Shown in pieces: positions 29,476 to 38,484 of a DNA stretch of 64,000 nucleotides. Both the position numbers and the translations under genes were made by a program. The stretch comes from Streptomyces sp. DvalAA-43 (GTDB lineage: Bacteria > Actinomycetota > Actinomycetes > Streptomycetales > Streptomycetaceae). The notes below the pieces were generated by a model. That model saw only the letters and a program-made list of their open reading frames with translations, ran no database searches and was not told where the DNA came from. The DNA is taken from positions 62,001-126,000 of the forward strand of contig NZ_FMBW01000030.1 of assembly GCF_900091725.1 (NCBI RefSeq). The letters are read 5' to 3'. Numbering within the stretch: position 1 is the first letter of the stretch; every line of letters begins with the position of its first letter.

Positions 29476-30237
29476 TCACCCGCCGCACTGCTCCAGCATC
29501 GCCCTCTTGTCGGCGGCGGTGACCGGCAGTTCGTACTTCAGGGACACCTGCGCGAACCGCACCGCGTACGAGCAGCGGACCGGCTTGTAAGGCGGCAGCC
29601 AGGAGGCCGGCCCCGAGTCGCGCTTGGCGTTGTTGGCCGGACCGTCCACCGGAACGAGGTTGAGCGGGTCGTTGGCGATCTGCTGCCGCTTGGCCTCGTT
29701 CCAGCGCGCGGCGCCCATCTGCCAGTCGTACGAGAGCGGCATGACGTGGTCGATCTGCACCTTGGTGGCCTGCTGCTTGCGCCAGTCGATGGTCGAGCCG
29801 GTGTACGGGTCCTTGAGGGTCATCGACACGACCACACAGTCCGAACCGGACCTGAACTTCACGTCCTTGCCGTCCCTGGCGAGGAGGTCGTTGCGGGTGT
29901 CGCAGCCGTTCCTCGCGAGCGGTATCCCGTCGACCGAGTCCTTCCACGCGTAGCCGAACTTGTCCCGCGCATAACCGGTCTTCGGCCCCCGCCCCTTCGT
30001 CGCCACCTTCTCGATGACCTTCCGGCCGGCCGCCCGGTCCGCCTCGGAGGTGAGCGGCGCGAGCCCCGGCTTCGTACCGTCGGCGTTGTCGAGCGGGCTG
30101 GCCCCGAATCCGGTGACGGCCCGCCCGCCTCCGCTCCCCTCGGAGGGTGAGGACTCAGGGTCGCAGCCGGCCAGGGCCAGCACCGCCGCCACGCTGAGGG
30201 CGGGCAGCATCACTCGGTATGTGCGGGGAGATATCAC
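29476..30237 (-). CDS. HNH endonuclease-like lipoprotein (DUF1524/GmrSD C-terminal type), 253 aa
   Basis: The N-terminus [25 protein letters not shown] is a lipoprotein signal with lipobox ALAGC. The C-terminal half has an HNH-type beta-beta-alpha-metal signature QIDHVMPLSYDWQMGAARWNEAKRQQIANDPLNLVPVDGPANNAKRDSGP, with a conserved His in DHVMPLSYDW and Asn in NLVPV. Such exported nucleases (DUF1524) are common in Streptomyces and may degrade extracellular DNA. The GTG at 30237 gives the lipoprotein signal; an internal ATG at 30210 would also leave one. Expressed singly, ended by the hairpin at 29406-29434. Confidence 0.82.
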   Translation of the reverse strand: MISPRTYRVMLPALSVAAVLALAGCDPESSPSEGSGGGRAVTGFGASPLDNADGTKPGLAPLTSEADRAAGRKVIEKVATKGRGPKTGYARDKFGYAWKDSVDGIPLARNGCDTRNDLLARDGKDVKFRSGSDCVVVSMTLKDPYTGSTIDWRKQQATKVQIDHVMPLSYDWQMGAARWNEAKRQQIANDPLNLVPVDGPANNAKRDSGPASWLPPYKPVRCSYAVRFAQVSLKYELPVTAADKRAMLEQCGG

Positions 30238-30399
30238 TCGGAACCGTCCTGACGGGGAGAAAGCCGAACCCGGGAATCCTACGGAGGCCTTCCCCGCTGA
30301 CGGGTGTTCATGAGCACGCCACCGCCCCGATGCGGCCGGAATCACATCCTCCGCCCCCGGCCCGGCCTCGGCCCGCCCCCGGCCCGGCCGGGCCCCGGC

Positions 30400-31209
30400 T
30401 CAGGCCCGCATGCCCCCGTCCACGCGCAGGACCGTGCCGGTCACGTAGGAGGCGCGGTCGCTCAGCAGCCAGGCGGCCGCCTGGGCGATCTCATCCGGGT
30501 CGGCCGCGCGGCCCAGCGGGGTCCGGGCGTTGAGCTGCTCGATGATGCCGGGAGAATCCGCCTCCCACTCGTGGACCATCTCGGTGAGCGTGGTGCCGGG
30601 CGCGATGGCGTTGACCCGGATGTTCTCCGGGCCGTAGGTGACGGCGGCCGACGCGGTGAGGCTGTTGACCGCCCGCTTCGCGGCGCCGTAGGCGGGCAGC
30701 CAGGGGTTGCCCATCAGGCTGCCGACGCTGGAGGTGTTGACGATCGCCCCGCTCCCGGCGGTGGCCCGGATCGCGGCGATCTCGGCGTTCATGGCGAGCC
30801 ACGGCCCCTTGAGGTCGACCGCGTACACACGGTCGAAGTCGACCTCCGCCAGCTGGTCCATCGGGCCGGGCGGCTGGGCCGTCGCACCGTTGTTGAAGGC
30901 GGCGTCGAGCCGTCCGTACAGCTCCACCGTCCGGTCGACGGCGGCCCGGATGCCCGCCGGGTCGGCCAGATCGCACAGCGCGTACTCCGCGGTGCCGCCC
31001 GCCGCCCGGATCTCCTCGGTCACCGCCTTGAGCTGGGCCTCGGTACGGGCCGCGAGGAGCACCCGGGCGCCCTCCTGGGCGAAGAGCCGCGCGGCGGCCG
31101 CGCCGATGCCGCGGCCGGCTCCGGTGATGAAGGCGACCTTGCCGGCGAGCAGGCCCGGATGTGCGGTGGACGTGGTGGCTGCGGTGGATGTGATCGTCGT
31201 GTCGTTCAT
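30400..31209 (-). CDS. SDR family NAD(P)-dependent oxidoreductase, 269 aa
   Basis: Classical short-chain dehydrogenase: cofactor-binding TGAGRGIG (residues ~30-37), NNGAT-like NNGA motif for the fold, the active-site triad Ser in NTSSVGSLMG, and YxxxK in YGAAKRA. The C-terminal pattern WLLSDRASYVTGTVLRVDGG is usual. Substrate unknown. It is divergent from a MmyB-type XRE regulator at 31297, which probably controls it. Confidence 0.92.
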   Translation of the reverse strand: MNDTTITSTAATTSTAHPGLLAGKVAFITGAGRGIGAAAARLFAQEGARVLLAARTEAQLKAVTEEIRAAGGTAEYALCDLADPAGIRAAVDRTVELYGRLDAAFNNGATAQPPGPMDQLAEVDFDRVYAVDLKGPWLAMNAEIAAIRATAGSGAIVNTSSVGSLMGNPWLPAYGAAKRAVNSLTASAAVTYGPENIRVNAIAPGTTLTEMVHEWEADSPGIIEQLNARTPLGRAADPDEIAQAAAWLLSDRASYVTGTVLRVDGGMRA

Positions 31210-31296
31210 GCCGACGAGCCTGCGCCGGGCCGCGGCCCTCATCCAGGCACCGGCAGTACCTGGCTGGGCCGGCCGGAGCTCGCGCACACTGGACGG

Positions 31297-32148
31297 GTGG
31301 ATCGACGAGAACTGGCAGGTTTCCTGCGCAGCAGGCGCGAGCGGATCACCCCCGCCGACGTGGGGCTGCCCGCCGGGCCGCGCCGCCGCACACCGGGGCT
31401 GCGCCGCGAGGAGGTGGCGCAGCTGGCGTTCATCTCGACCGAGTACTACACCCGGCTGGAGCAGGCACGCGGCCCGCATCCCTCCCGCGAGGTGCTGGTC
31501 CAGCTCGCTCGCGCCCTGCGCCTGTCGGACGCCGAGCGCGACCACCTCCACCACCTCGCCGGCACCCCGCCCGGCCCGCTGCCGGGCCCGTCGAGGGAGG
31601 TGCGGCAGAGCATCGTCGACCTGCTGCACCGGCTGCCGGAGGCCGCGTCGCTGGTGCTGTCGGCGACGTACGAAGTGATCGCCTGGAACGACCTGGCCGC
31701 CGCACTGATGGAGGACTTCTCCGCCCTGCCGCGCCGCGACCGCAATCTCATCCGGCGCGCCTTCCTGGGACCGCACCGCAACGGCCGGCCCCTGTACGGG
31801 GTCTCGGACGCGGACGAGTTCGTCCGGACCTCGGCCCAGCACCTGCGCGCCGCCGCGGCCCGCTACCCGGGCGACCCGGAGGTGACCGGTCTGGTGGACG
31901 AACTCCTGTCCGGCAGCGAGGAGTTCGCCCGCATCTGGGCGGCCCACGACGTGACCGCCCGCCCCACCCTCTGCAAGACCTTCCATCACCCCCTCGTCGG
32001 CCCTGTCTCCGTCAACTGCGACATCCTGGACATCGCCGACCGGGACCAGCGGGTCGTCATCTACACCGCCACCCCCGGCTCACCGGCCGAACAGGCCCTG
32101 CGGCTGCTGTCGGTCGTCGGCACCCAGCGCCTGGACGTGCCCGGCTAG
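31297..32148 (+). CDS. XRE family transcriptional regulator, MmyB-like, 283 aa
   Basis: N-terminal HTH: RRELAGFLRSRRERITPADVGLP...RRTPGLRREEVAQLAFISTEYYTRLEQAR, the classic MmyB/XRE motif. It is followed by a C-terminal ligand-binding domain of the MmyB type (residues ~100-280), known in Streptomyces to bind a fatty-acid-like ligand. The GTG at 31297 is the first start giving an intact HTH. Divergent from the SDR gene, with an 87-base intergenic region that would hold both promoters. Confidence 0.88.
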   Translation: MDRRELAGFLRSRRERITPADVGLPAGPRRRTPGLRREEVAQLAFISTEYYTRLEQARGPHPSREVLVQLARALRLSDAERDHLHHLAGTPPGPLPGPSREVRQSIVDLLHRLPEAASLVLSATYEVIAWNDLAAALMEDFSALPRRDRNLIRRAFLGPHRNGRPLYGVSDADEFVRTSAQHLRAAAARYPGDPEVTGLVDELLSGSEEFARIWAAHDVTARPTLCKTFHHPLVGPVSVNCDILDIADRDQRVVIYTATPGSPAEQALRLLSVVGTQRLDVPG

Positions 32149-32187
32149 AACGCCCGCGTTCCGTCGTGGCCGGAACCCGGGCACCGC

Positions 32188-32967
32188 TCACTCGGCAACG
32201 AACTCGTACTGCAACTCGTACAGATGCCCCGCCTTGACCATGACGGTCGCCTCGATGGGCCGCTCGTCGTCGCTGTGGACGACGCGCAGGGTACGGAGCA
32301 CCGGCAGCCCGCCGGGCAGTCGGAGCGCCTGGTACTGCTCCTGGGTGGGGACGCGCGCGGAGACCCGGTCCACGCTGAGTCGCGGCGGGCAGCCCAGCTC
32401 GGCGAGCAGGGTCGGGGTGCCGCCAGGGATCTTTCGGGGCTCGGTCATCGCCGTGCCATGGGCGATGTCCAGCGGGTAGTAGGACGCGACCAGCTCGACC
32501 GGCTCGTCGTCGATCGTGAGAAGTTGGCGCCGCAGGACCGCGGTGCCGGACTTCGGGAGCCGGAGCGCTTCGGCGACGTCCGCAGGCGGCACAGCCTCGG
32601 CGACCTCAAGGAGCGTGCTGTGCGCGCGGGAACCGTTCCTGGCCGCTTCGGTCAGCCAGCGGTACGGCTCGCCGGAACCCGCCGGAGCCATGGACGAGGC
32701 CGGGCGGACGGTTCGCTGCCGGTGCTCGCGGACCGTCACGGAGGCGCCCGCCCTGCCGATCACCAACTGTTCGTCCTTGAGCAGTTGCAGCGCCTTCTGC
32801 ACCGTCGCGTTCGAGGCGTCGAACCGTTCCTTGAGATGCACGGTGGAGGGCAGGCTGGCGCCGGGAGCGAGGTCCCCGCCCATGATCTGGTCCCTGAGGT
32901 CGGCCGCGATCCGCTCGTGCAGTGAACGGCGGTCGACGGCATCCGCTTCGGGTCTGGGCACAGTCAT
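32188..32967 (-). CDS. GntR family transcriptional regulator (HTH + UTRA), 259 aa
   Basis: The N-terminal winged helix (SLHERIAADLRDQIMGGDLAPGASLPSTVHLKERFDASNATVQKALQLLKDEQLVIGRAGASVTV) is typical of GntR/HutC regulators. It is followed by a UTRA ligand-binding domain (residues ~95-255) with VLRTLRVVHSDDERPIEATVMVKAGHLYELQYEF. Its start overlaps the stop of the upstream UTRA gene by four bases (ATGA), so the two are made together. Confidence 0.88.
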   Translation of the reverse strand: MTVPRPEADAVDRRSLHERIAADLRDQIMGGDLAPGASLPSTVHLKERFDASNATVQKALQLLKDEQLVIGRAGASVTVREHRQRTVRPASSMAPAGSGEPYRWLTEAARNGSRAHSTLLEVAEAVPPADVAEALRLPKSGTAVLRRQLLTIDDEPVELVASYYPLDIAHGTAMTEPRKIPGGTPTLLAELGCPPRLSVDRVSARVPTQEQYQALRLPGGLPVLRTLRVVHSDDERPIEATVMVKAGHLYELQYEFVAE

Positions 32968-33506
32968 CCGATCCTGATCTCGTACCGCAACTTCTGGCGC
33001 CGTGGCGGCATGACCATGATGTCGACCTGAATGGGCCGATCCTCGTCGTCCAGCGTGAGCCGGGTCAGTTGCAGTACGGGCTCGCCGGCTGCCAGCCCCA
33101 ACTGTTCCCGCTCGTGGCCGCTCGCCAGCCTCGCGGTCACGTCCTCGCGGACGCGTACGCCGACGTGACCCAGGTCCGCCAGCAATCTGATCGCCCCGCC
33201 CCGGATCTTGGCGGTCCCGGCCAGAGCAGTGCCGCCCGCGATGCTCACGGGGTAGTACGTGTCCGTCAACTCGCAGGGCTCACCGTCGAGATACATGATC
33301 CTGCGACGAGCAACGACGCGCCGGCCGGCGGGCAGCCCCAGCAGTTCCGCAACCGCTTCCGCCGCGGCCACCTCGCCAGCCTGAATGATGCGCTGGCTGC
33401 CCCGGCGGCCCTCCGCGGCGGCCTCCGCGGCCCACGCGTCACCTGGACCCCCCGAAGACACGAAAAGGTACGGCACCGAGGTGCTGACCCATTCGCTGCC
33501 GCCCAT
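32964..33506 (-). CDS. Stand-alone UTRA domain protein (GntR effector domain without HTH), 180 aa
   Basis: The whole protein corresponds to a GntR/HutC effector domain: residues ~15-180 read GGPGDAWAAEAAAEGRRGSQRIIQAGEVAAAEAVAELLGLPAGRRVVARRRIMYLDGEPCELTDTYYPVSIAGGTAL. It ends with QVDIMVMPPRRQKLRYEIRIG, matching the C-terminus of the neighbour. No helix-turn-helix precedes it: the ATG at 33506 has GGAGGAGGGC upstream and the preceding bases do not encode a DNA-binding domain. It may form heterodimers with, or bind ligand for, the coupled full-length GntR protein; that is inference. Confidence 0.75.
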   Translation of the reverse strand: MGGSEWVSTSVPYLFVSSGGPGDAWAAEAAAEGRRGSQRIIQAGEVAAAEAVAELLGLPAGRRVVARRRIMYLDGEPCELTDTYYPVSIAGGTALAGTAKIRGGAIRLLADLGHVGVRVREDVTARLASGHEREQLGLAAGEPVLQLTRLTLDDEDRPIQVDIMVMPPRRQKLRYEIRIG

Positions 33507-33657
33507 GCCCTCCTCCTTCGCAGCCGACGCCCGTCCCAGCCTGCGGTATCCACACGGTAGGCGACCTGGCCGCACCCCCCAGAGTAAACCGTGCCGCTTT
33601 TCGCGAATAGCAGTACGGTGTGCGCGTCGTGCCCCACGAGCAAGGCGGTGGACCACC

Positions 33658-34051
33658 GTGTCCCTGTCTCAGCAACGGCGCTTTCCCCGGCGACGCACCT
33701 CTGTCGGTGCCTCACGCGACTTCGTCGTCGAAGCACTCACGGAGTGGCAGCTCACCACCTTGATCGAGGACATACGGCTCTGCGTCTCGGAACTGGCGAC
33801 CAATGCCCTGCTGCACGGCGTCCCGCCGGGAAGGGAGTTCGCCGTCCGCCTCCGGGCAACAGAGGATCTCGTGCGCCTGGAAGTGCGGGACAGCGGCGGC
33901 GGACGACCGGCGATCCAGCACGCGGAAGATGACTGCTGCTCGGGGCGCGGCTTATTCCTGGTCGATGAAACTTGCCGCGGAGTTCGGCGTCGACCACCAC
34001 GTCGTCGGCAAGACCGTCTGGCTCGCGTTCAGGAGACCGGCCGCCCCATGA
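33658..34051 (+). pseudogene. HATPase-fold (anti-sigma-like) ATP-binding protein, frameshifted, with a TTA codon
   Basis: Starting GTG at 33658, the first frame gives an ATP-binding domain of the Streptomyces anti-sigma-factor kinase kind: DIRLCVSELATNALLHG (N-box), VRLEVRDSGGGRP (G1-box) and GRGLFLVDE (G2-box). The last motif should continue KLAAEFGVDHHVVGKTVWLAF, which is found in the next frame (to 34051). One extra base near 33963-33968 separates the two. The G2-box leucine is encoded by TTA (33952-33954), so translation would need bldA. It is either a true pseudogene or a sequencing error; the second cannot be excluded. Length otherwise fits the family (~130 residues). Confidence 0.75.
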
Positions 34052-34055
34052 CGGG

Positions 34056-34091
34056 GAAGAGGTCCCGCCGAACGTCCGGCGGGACCTCTTC
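34056..34091. terminator. Bidirectional terminator, 15-bp perfect stem
   Basis: GAAGAGGTCCCGCCG (34056-34070) is exactly complementary to 34077-34091 with a 6-base loop, between the end of the HATPase gene and the end of the convergent mfd gene. Confidence 0.9.
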
Positions 34092-34108
34092 ACGTACCGC
34101 TCCAGGAA

Positions 34109-37100
34109 CTACGACCCCAGGATCGTAGTGAGGAACTCCCCCGTCCAAGACAGCAGTTCACGCCCCACGACCGGCTTGCCGCCGACCTTGGCGGTGGTGG
34201 GGCGGGGGACCAGGATCTGGTGGACGGCGGGCTTGATGACCGTTCTCGGGTAGAGGCGCTTCAGCCTCAGCTCCTGCGATTCGCGCAGTTCCACCGGGGC
34301 GAACCGGATGTTCGGGCCCTGGAGGACGATCTCGCCGACGCCGCAGGCGCGGGCCAGCATGCGCAGGCCCGCGACCAGGAGGAGGTTCTCGACCGGCTCG
34401 GGGAGCTTGCCGTAGCGGTCGGTGAGCTCCTCGCGGACCGCCCTGATGTCGTCCTCCGTGGTGGCGGAGGCGATGGCGCGGTACGCCTGGAGGCGCAGCC
34501 GCTCGCCGGGGGCGTAGTCGTGCGGGACATGGGCGTCGACCGGAAGCTCGATCTTGACCTCCAGCGGCGGCTCCTCCTCCACGCCGCCTTCGAGGGAGGC
34601 CCGGTAATCGGCGACCGCCTCGCCCACCATGCGGACGTACAGGTCGAAGCCGACGCCCGCGATGTGGCCGGACTGCTCGCCGCCCAGGAGATTTCCCGCG
34701 CCGCGGATCTCCAGGTCCTTCATCGCCACGTACATGCCCGCGCCCATCTCGGTGTGCTGGGCGATCGTGGCGAGGCGCTCGTGGGCCGTCTCGGTGAGCG
34801 GCTTCTCCGGGGGGTAGAGGAAGTAGGCGTACCCCCGCTCGCGGCCCCGGCCCACGCGGCCGCGCAGCTGGTGGAGCTGGGAGAGGCCGAAGTTGTCGCC
34901 GCGCTCCACGATCAGGGTGTTGGCGTTGGAGATGTCGATGCCGGACTCGACGATCGTGGTGGAGACCAGGACGTCGAACTTCTTCTCCCAGAAGTCCACC
35001 ACCACCTGTTCCAGGGCCTGTTCGGACATCTGGCCGTGGGCCGTCGCGATACGGGCCTCCGGGACGATCTCGCGGAGCCTGGCGGCGGCGCGGTCGATCG
35101 ACTCGACGCGGTTGTGGATGTAGAACGCCTGGCCCTCGCGGAGCAGTTCGCGGCGGATGGCCGCGCCGATCTGCTTCTCCTCGTACGGGCCGACGAAGGT
35201 GAGGACCGGGTGGCGCTCCTCGGGCGGCGTGGTGATCGTCGACATCTCGCGGATGCCGGTCACGGCCATTTCGAGCGTACGGGGGATCGGCGTCGCGGAC
35301 ATGGTGAGGACGTCCACGTTGGCGCGGAGCTTCTTCAGCTGCTCCTTGTGCTCGACGCCGAAGCGCTGCTCCTCGTCGACGATGACCAGGCCCAGGTCCT
35401 TGAACCTCGTCTCGGAGGAGAAGAGGCGGTGGGTGCCGATGACCAGGTCGACGGAGCCCTCGCGGAGCCCTTCGAGAGTCGCTTTGGACTCGGTCTCGGA
35501 CTGGAAGCGGCTGAGCGCCCGCACGTTGACCGGGAACTGGGAGTAGCGCTCGGTGAATGTGCCGAAGTGCTGCTGGACGAGGAGAGTCGTGGGGACGAGC
35601 ACGGCGACCTGCTTGCCGTCCTGGACCGCCTTGAACGCCGCCCGGACCGCGATCTCCGTCTTGCCGTAGCCGACGTCACCGCAGATCAGCCGGTCCATCG
35701 GGACGGACTTCTCCATGTCCTCCTTGACCTCGGCGATGGTGGAGAGCTGGTCGGGCGTCTCCGCGTACGGAAAGGCGTCCTCCAGCTCGCGCTGCCAGGG
35801 GGTGTCGGGGCCGAAGGTGTGGCCGGGGGCCGCCATCCGGGCCGAGTACAGCTTGATCAGGTCTGCGGCGATCTCCTTGACGGCCTTCTTGGCGCGCGCC
35901 TTCGTCTTCGTCCAGTCGGCGCCACCGAGCCGGTGCAGGGTGGGCGCCTCGCCGCCGACGTACTTGGTGACCTGCTCCAGCTGGTCGGTCGGGATGTAGA
36001 GCCGGTCGCCGGGCTGGCCGCGCTTGGCGGGGGCGTACTCGACGAGGAGGTACTCGCGGGTGGCGCCCTGCACGGTGCGCTGCACCATCTCGATGTAGCG
36101 GCCCACGCCGTGCTGTTCGTGGACGATGTAGTCGCCGGTCTCCAGCGTCAGCGGGTCGATCGTCTTGCGGCGGCGGGCCGGCATCCGGCCCAGGTCCTTG
36201 GTGGCGGTGCGCTGGCCGGTGAGATCCGTCTCGGTGAGGACGGCGAGCTTCAGCGCCGGGTCCACGAAGCCGTGGTCGATCGCGCCGCAGGAGACATGGA
36301 CGACGGACGGGGTGATCTCCGCCAGGTCCGGGTCGAGACGGGCGGCGATGCCCTCGCCACCCAGCAGTTCGACGGTGCGGGAGGCCAGGCCCTGGCCCTC
36401 GGTGACGTACACCGTGCGCCAGCCGTCGGCGAGCCGGCCCTTGGTGTCGGCGAACGCGCGGGCGGTGTCGCCGCGGTACGCCTCCGGGGCGTGCATGCCG
36501 AGCCTGAGCGTGTCGGCGCCCTCATCGGCCTCGTCGGCCTCGCCGGCGGCGAACGGGGAGACCGACCACCACATCATCCCCAGCTCACGGGCCCGGTCCC
36601 GGACGTCCGCGATGCCCCACAGCGAGGCCGCGTCGACATCGATCGGGGCCTCACCCCCGCCCGCGGTCGCCGCCCAGGACGCCTGGAGGAACTCCTGGCT
36701 GGTGGCGACCAGGTCGGCGGCCCTGGTACGGACCCGCTCCGGGTCGCAGACCAGCGCCATCGAACCCTTCGGCAACACGTCGAGCAGCAGCTCCATGTCG
36801 TCGACGAGGACCGGGGCGAGGGACTCCATGCCCTCCACCGCGATCCCCTCGGCGATCTTGTTGAGCAGCTCGCCCAGCTCCGGGTGCTGCTCGGCGAGGG
36901 CGGCGGCCCGCTCCCGCACCTCGTCGGTGAGCAGCAGCTCACGGCAGGGCGGCGCCCACAGCCCGTGCTCGGCGATCTCCAGCGACCGCTGGTCGGCGAT
37001 CTTGAAGTAGCGGATCTCCTCGACGTCGTCGCCCCAGAATTCCACCCGAAGGGGGTGCTCCTCGGTCGGCGGGAAGACGTCCAGGATGCCGCCGCGCACA

Positions 37101-37651
37101 GCGAATTCGCCACGCTTCTCGACCAGTTCGACCCGGGAGTACGCGGCCGCCGCGAGCGCCTCGACGGTCTTGCCGAGATCGGCGCTCTGGCCGATGCGCA
37201 GCGCCACGGGTTCCAGGTCGCCGAGCCCCTTGACCTGCGGCTGGAGCACGGAGCGGATGGGCGCGACGACGACGGAGACCGGGCCGGTCTCCGGGTCGTC
37301 CGCCCTCGGGTGCGCCAGGCGCCGCAGCACGGCGAGGCGGCGGCCCACGGTGTCCGAGCGGGGCGAGAGCCGCTCGTGCGGCAGCGTCTCCCAGGACGGG
37401 AACTCCGCGATCGTGTCCGGCGGCAGCAGGGTGCGCAGCGCGGCCGCCAGGTCCTCGGCCTCCCGGCCGGTCGCGGTGACGGCGAGCACGGTCCGCCCGG
37501 TCTCGCGGGCAAGCGCGGCGACGGCGAAGGGGCGGGCGGCGGGCGGGCCGACAAGGTCGACATGCATCCGGTGGCCGTCGCCGGCGGCCTTCACCGCTTC
37601 GTCGAGCGCCGGATCACGTACGACGACATCCAGCAGACCGTGCAGGCTCAT
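34109..37651 (-). CDS. mfd: Transcription-repair coupling factor Mfd, 1180 aa
   Basis: Full-length Mfd. The UvrB-like N-terminal region begins MSLHGLLDVVVRDPALDEAV, with TVLAVTATGREAEDL. The RNA-polymerase-interacting domain contains GDYIVHEQHGVGRYIEMVQRT...LLVEYA. RecG-like helicase domains carry Walker A GDVGYGKTEIAVRAAFKA, the DEEQRFG box, TMSATPIPRTLEM and HGQMSEQALE. The C-terminal TRCF domain includes VKIELPVDAHVPHDYAP. Mfd removes RNA polymerase stalled at DNA lesions and recruits the UvrA/B machinery. The ATG at 37651 is preceded by GGAAGCCC. Terminated by the hairpin at 34056-34091. Confidence 0.97.
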   Translation of the reverse strand: MSLHGLLDVVVRDPALDEAVKAAGDGHRMHVDLVGPPAARPFAVAALARETGRTVLAVTATGREAEDLAAALRTLLPPDTIAEFPSWETLPHERLSPRSDTVGRRLAVLRRLAHPRADDPETGPVSVVVAPIRSVLQPQVKGLGDLEPVALRIGQSADLGKTVEALAAAAYSRVELVEKRGEFAVRGGILDVFPPTEEHPLRVEFWGDDVEEIRYFKIADQRSLEIAEHGLWAPPCRELLLTDEVRERAAALAEQHPELGELLNKIAEGIAVEGMESLAPVLVDDMELLLDVLPKGSMALVCDPERVRTRAADLVATSQEFLQASWAATAGGGEAPIDVDAASLWGIADVRDRARELGMMWWSVSPFAAGEADEADEGADTLRLGMHAPEAYRGDTARAFADTKGRLADGWRTVYVTEGQGLASRTVELLGGEGIAARLDPDLAEITPSVVHVSCGAIDHGFVDPALKLAVLTETDLTGQRTATKDLGRMPARRRKTIDPLTLETGDYIVHEQHGVGRYIEMVQRTVQGATREYLLVEYAPAKRGQPGDRLYIPTDQLEQVTKYVGGEAPTLHRLGGADWTKTKARAKKAVKEIAADLIKLYSARMAAPGHTFGPDTPWQRELEDAFPYAETPDQLSTIAEVKEDMEKSVPMDRLICGDVGYGKTEIAVRAAFKAVQDGKQVAVLVPTTLLVQQHFGTFTERYSQFPVNVRALSRFQSETESKATLEGLREGSVDLVIGTHRLFSSETRFKDLGLVIVDEEQRFGVEHKEQLKKLRANVDVLTMSATPIPRTLEMAVTGIREMSTITTPPEERHPVLTFVGPYEEKQIGAAIRRELLREGQAFYIHNRVESIDRAAARLREIVPEARIATAHGQMSEQALEQVVVDFWEKKFDVLVSTTIVESGIDISNANTLIVERGDNFGLSQLHQLRGRVGRGRERGYAYFLYPPEKPLTETAHERLATIAQHTEMGAGMYVAMKDLEIRGAGNLLGGEQSGHIAGVGFDLYVRMVGEAVADYRASLEGGVEEEPPLEVKIELPVDAHVPHDYAPGERLRLQAYRAIASATTEDDIRAVREELTDRYGKLPEPVENLLLVAGLRMLARACGVGEIVLQGPNIRFAPVELRESQELRLKRLYPRTVIKPAVHQILVPRPTTAKVGGKPVVGRELLSWTGEFLTTILGS

Positions 37652-38484
37652 GAAGGGCTTCCGTCCGGTAACGAAGGGCAGGTCCCGGCAGCCGGCTGCT
37701 GCCAGGGTCGGGGCAACGCGAAGGGCCCGACACGTGTGCGGGGGCGGCTTCCGGGCCGGACCGGGGACGCGGGCGGTGCGCGCGGTCCTCGTCGGCGGGT
37801 GCGCGGCACGTGCGGGGCACGGGCGGCGACACCGCGCCGCGGGCGCCCGCTCGGCCGGGCTTTCGCCGTCGTGTCCGCGTGCCGGGCCCGCCGGCACGGT
37901 CCAGGAGCCACCCCCGGGCGGGCCGGGGACCACCAGCCTACGACTCCGCAGGGGCGCCCGCGCCCGCGATCCGCCCCGGGGCGGGACGGGCGACGGGTTC
38001 CGGACGGCCGGACGGACCGGGGCCGTACGGACCTGCACGGCGTCGTGACCGAACGGGCCAGGGGCCGGACAGGCCACGGGCCGAACGAGCCACGGGCCGG
38101 AGAGGCCGAGGACCGGACCGGCACCACGGCACGGCCGGACAGACCGAGAACCCGACCGGCACCACGGCATGGCCGGTCTGCGTCGGTGCTCGGCGCTGTG
38201 GCCGGAATGCGTCGTAGACGGGGACGGTCCCGCTCGGCGGGCGCCCGGCCCGGACCGTCCGTCTCGTGCGGAGGGCCGCTCATCGCTGGACACACACCGT
38301 TCGTCTCCATCTCTTGCACAGTTGTGCCCGAGGCCCTCACAGAAATGATCTCAGCGTCTACTCTTTGGCCGAAAGATTCCACAAGCAGGTGCACGGGCAG
38401 TCAGCGCGGCAGCCGCAGACCGGATCCCGCGGTCGACCTCCGGGGATGCGTGCGGCCGTACGGGACCAGGCAGCGGGGGCACAC
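37652..38484. other. Intergenic region upstream of mfd and of the cluster regulator
   Basis: Over 800 bases without a convincing gene; long open frames across it are out-of-phase shadows of GC-rich DNA with low-complexity Arg/Pro/Gly translations. It must contain the divergent promoters of mfd (left) and the TrmB/LuxR-like gene (right). The region from ~38040 to 38170 holds the tandem repeat described separately. Confidence 0.5.
38060..38170 (+). repeat. Degenerate tandem repeat upstream of mfd, two 38-bp copies plus shorter units
   Basis: Two copies of a 38-base unit start at 38095 and 38133; each contains GACCGGCACCACGGCA near its end, after GGCCGGA(G/C)AG(G/A)CCGAG. They are preceded by shorter relatives (GGCCGGACAGGCCACG, GGCCGAACGAGCCACG). 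The wording is related to the repeat at 28540-28640. Confidence 0.7.

Noticed and set aside
30376..30399. GC palindrome just after the SDR stop as a terminator
   Set aside because: The perfect part is only GGCCCGGCCGGGCC without a loop, too short to separate from background GC repeats.
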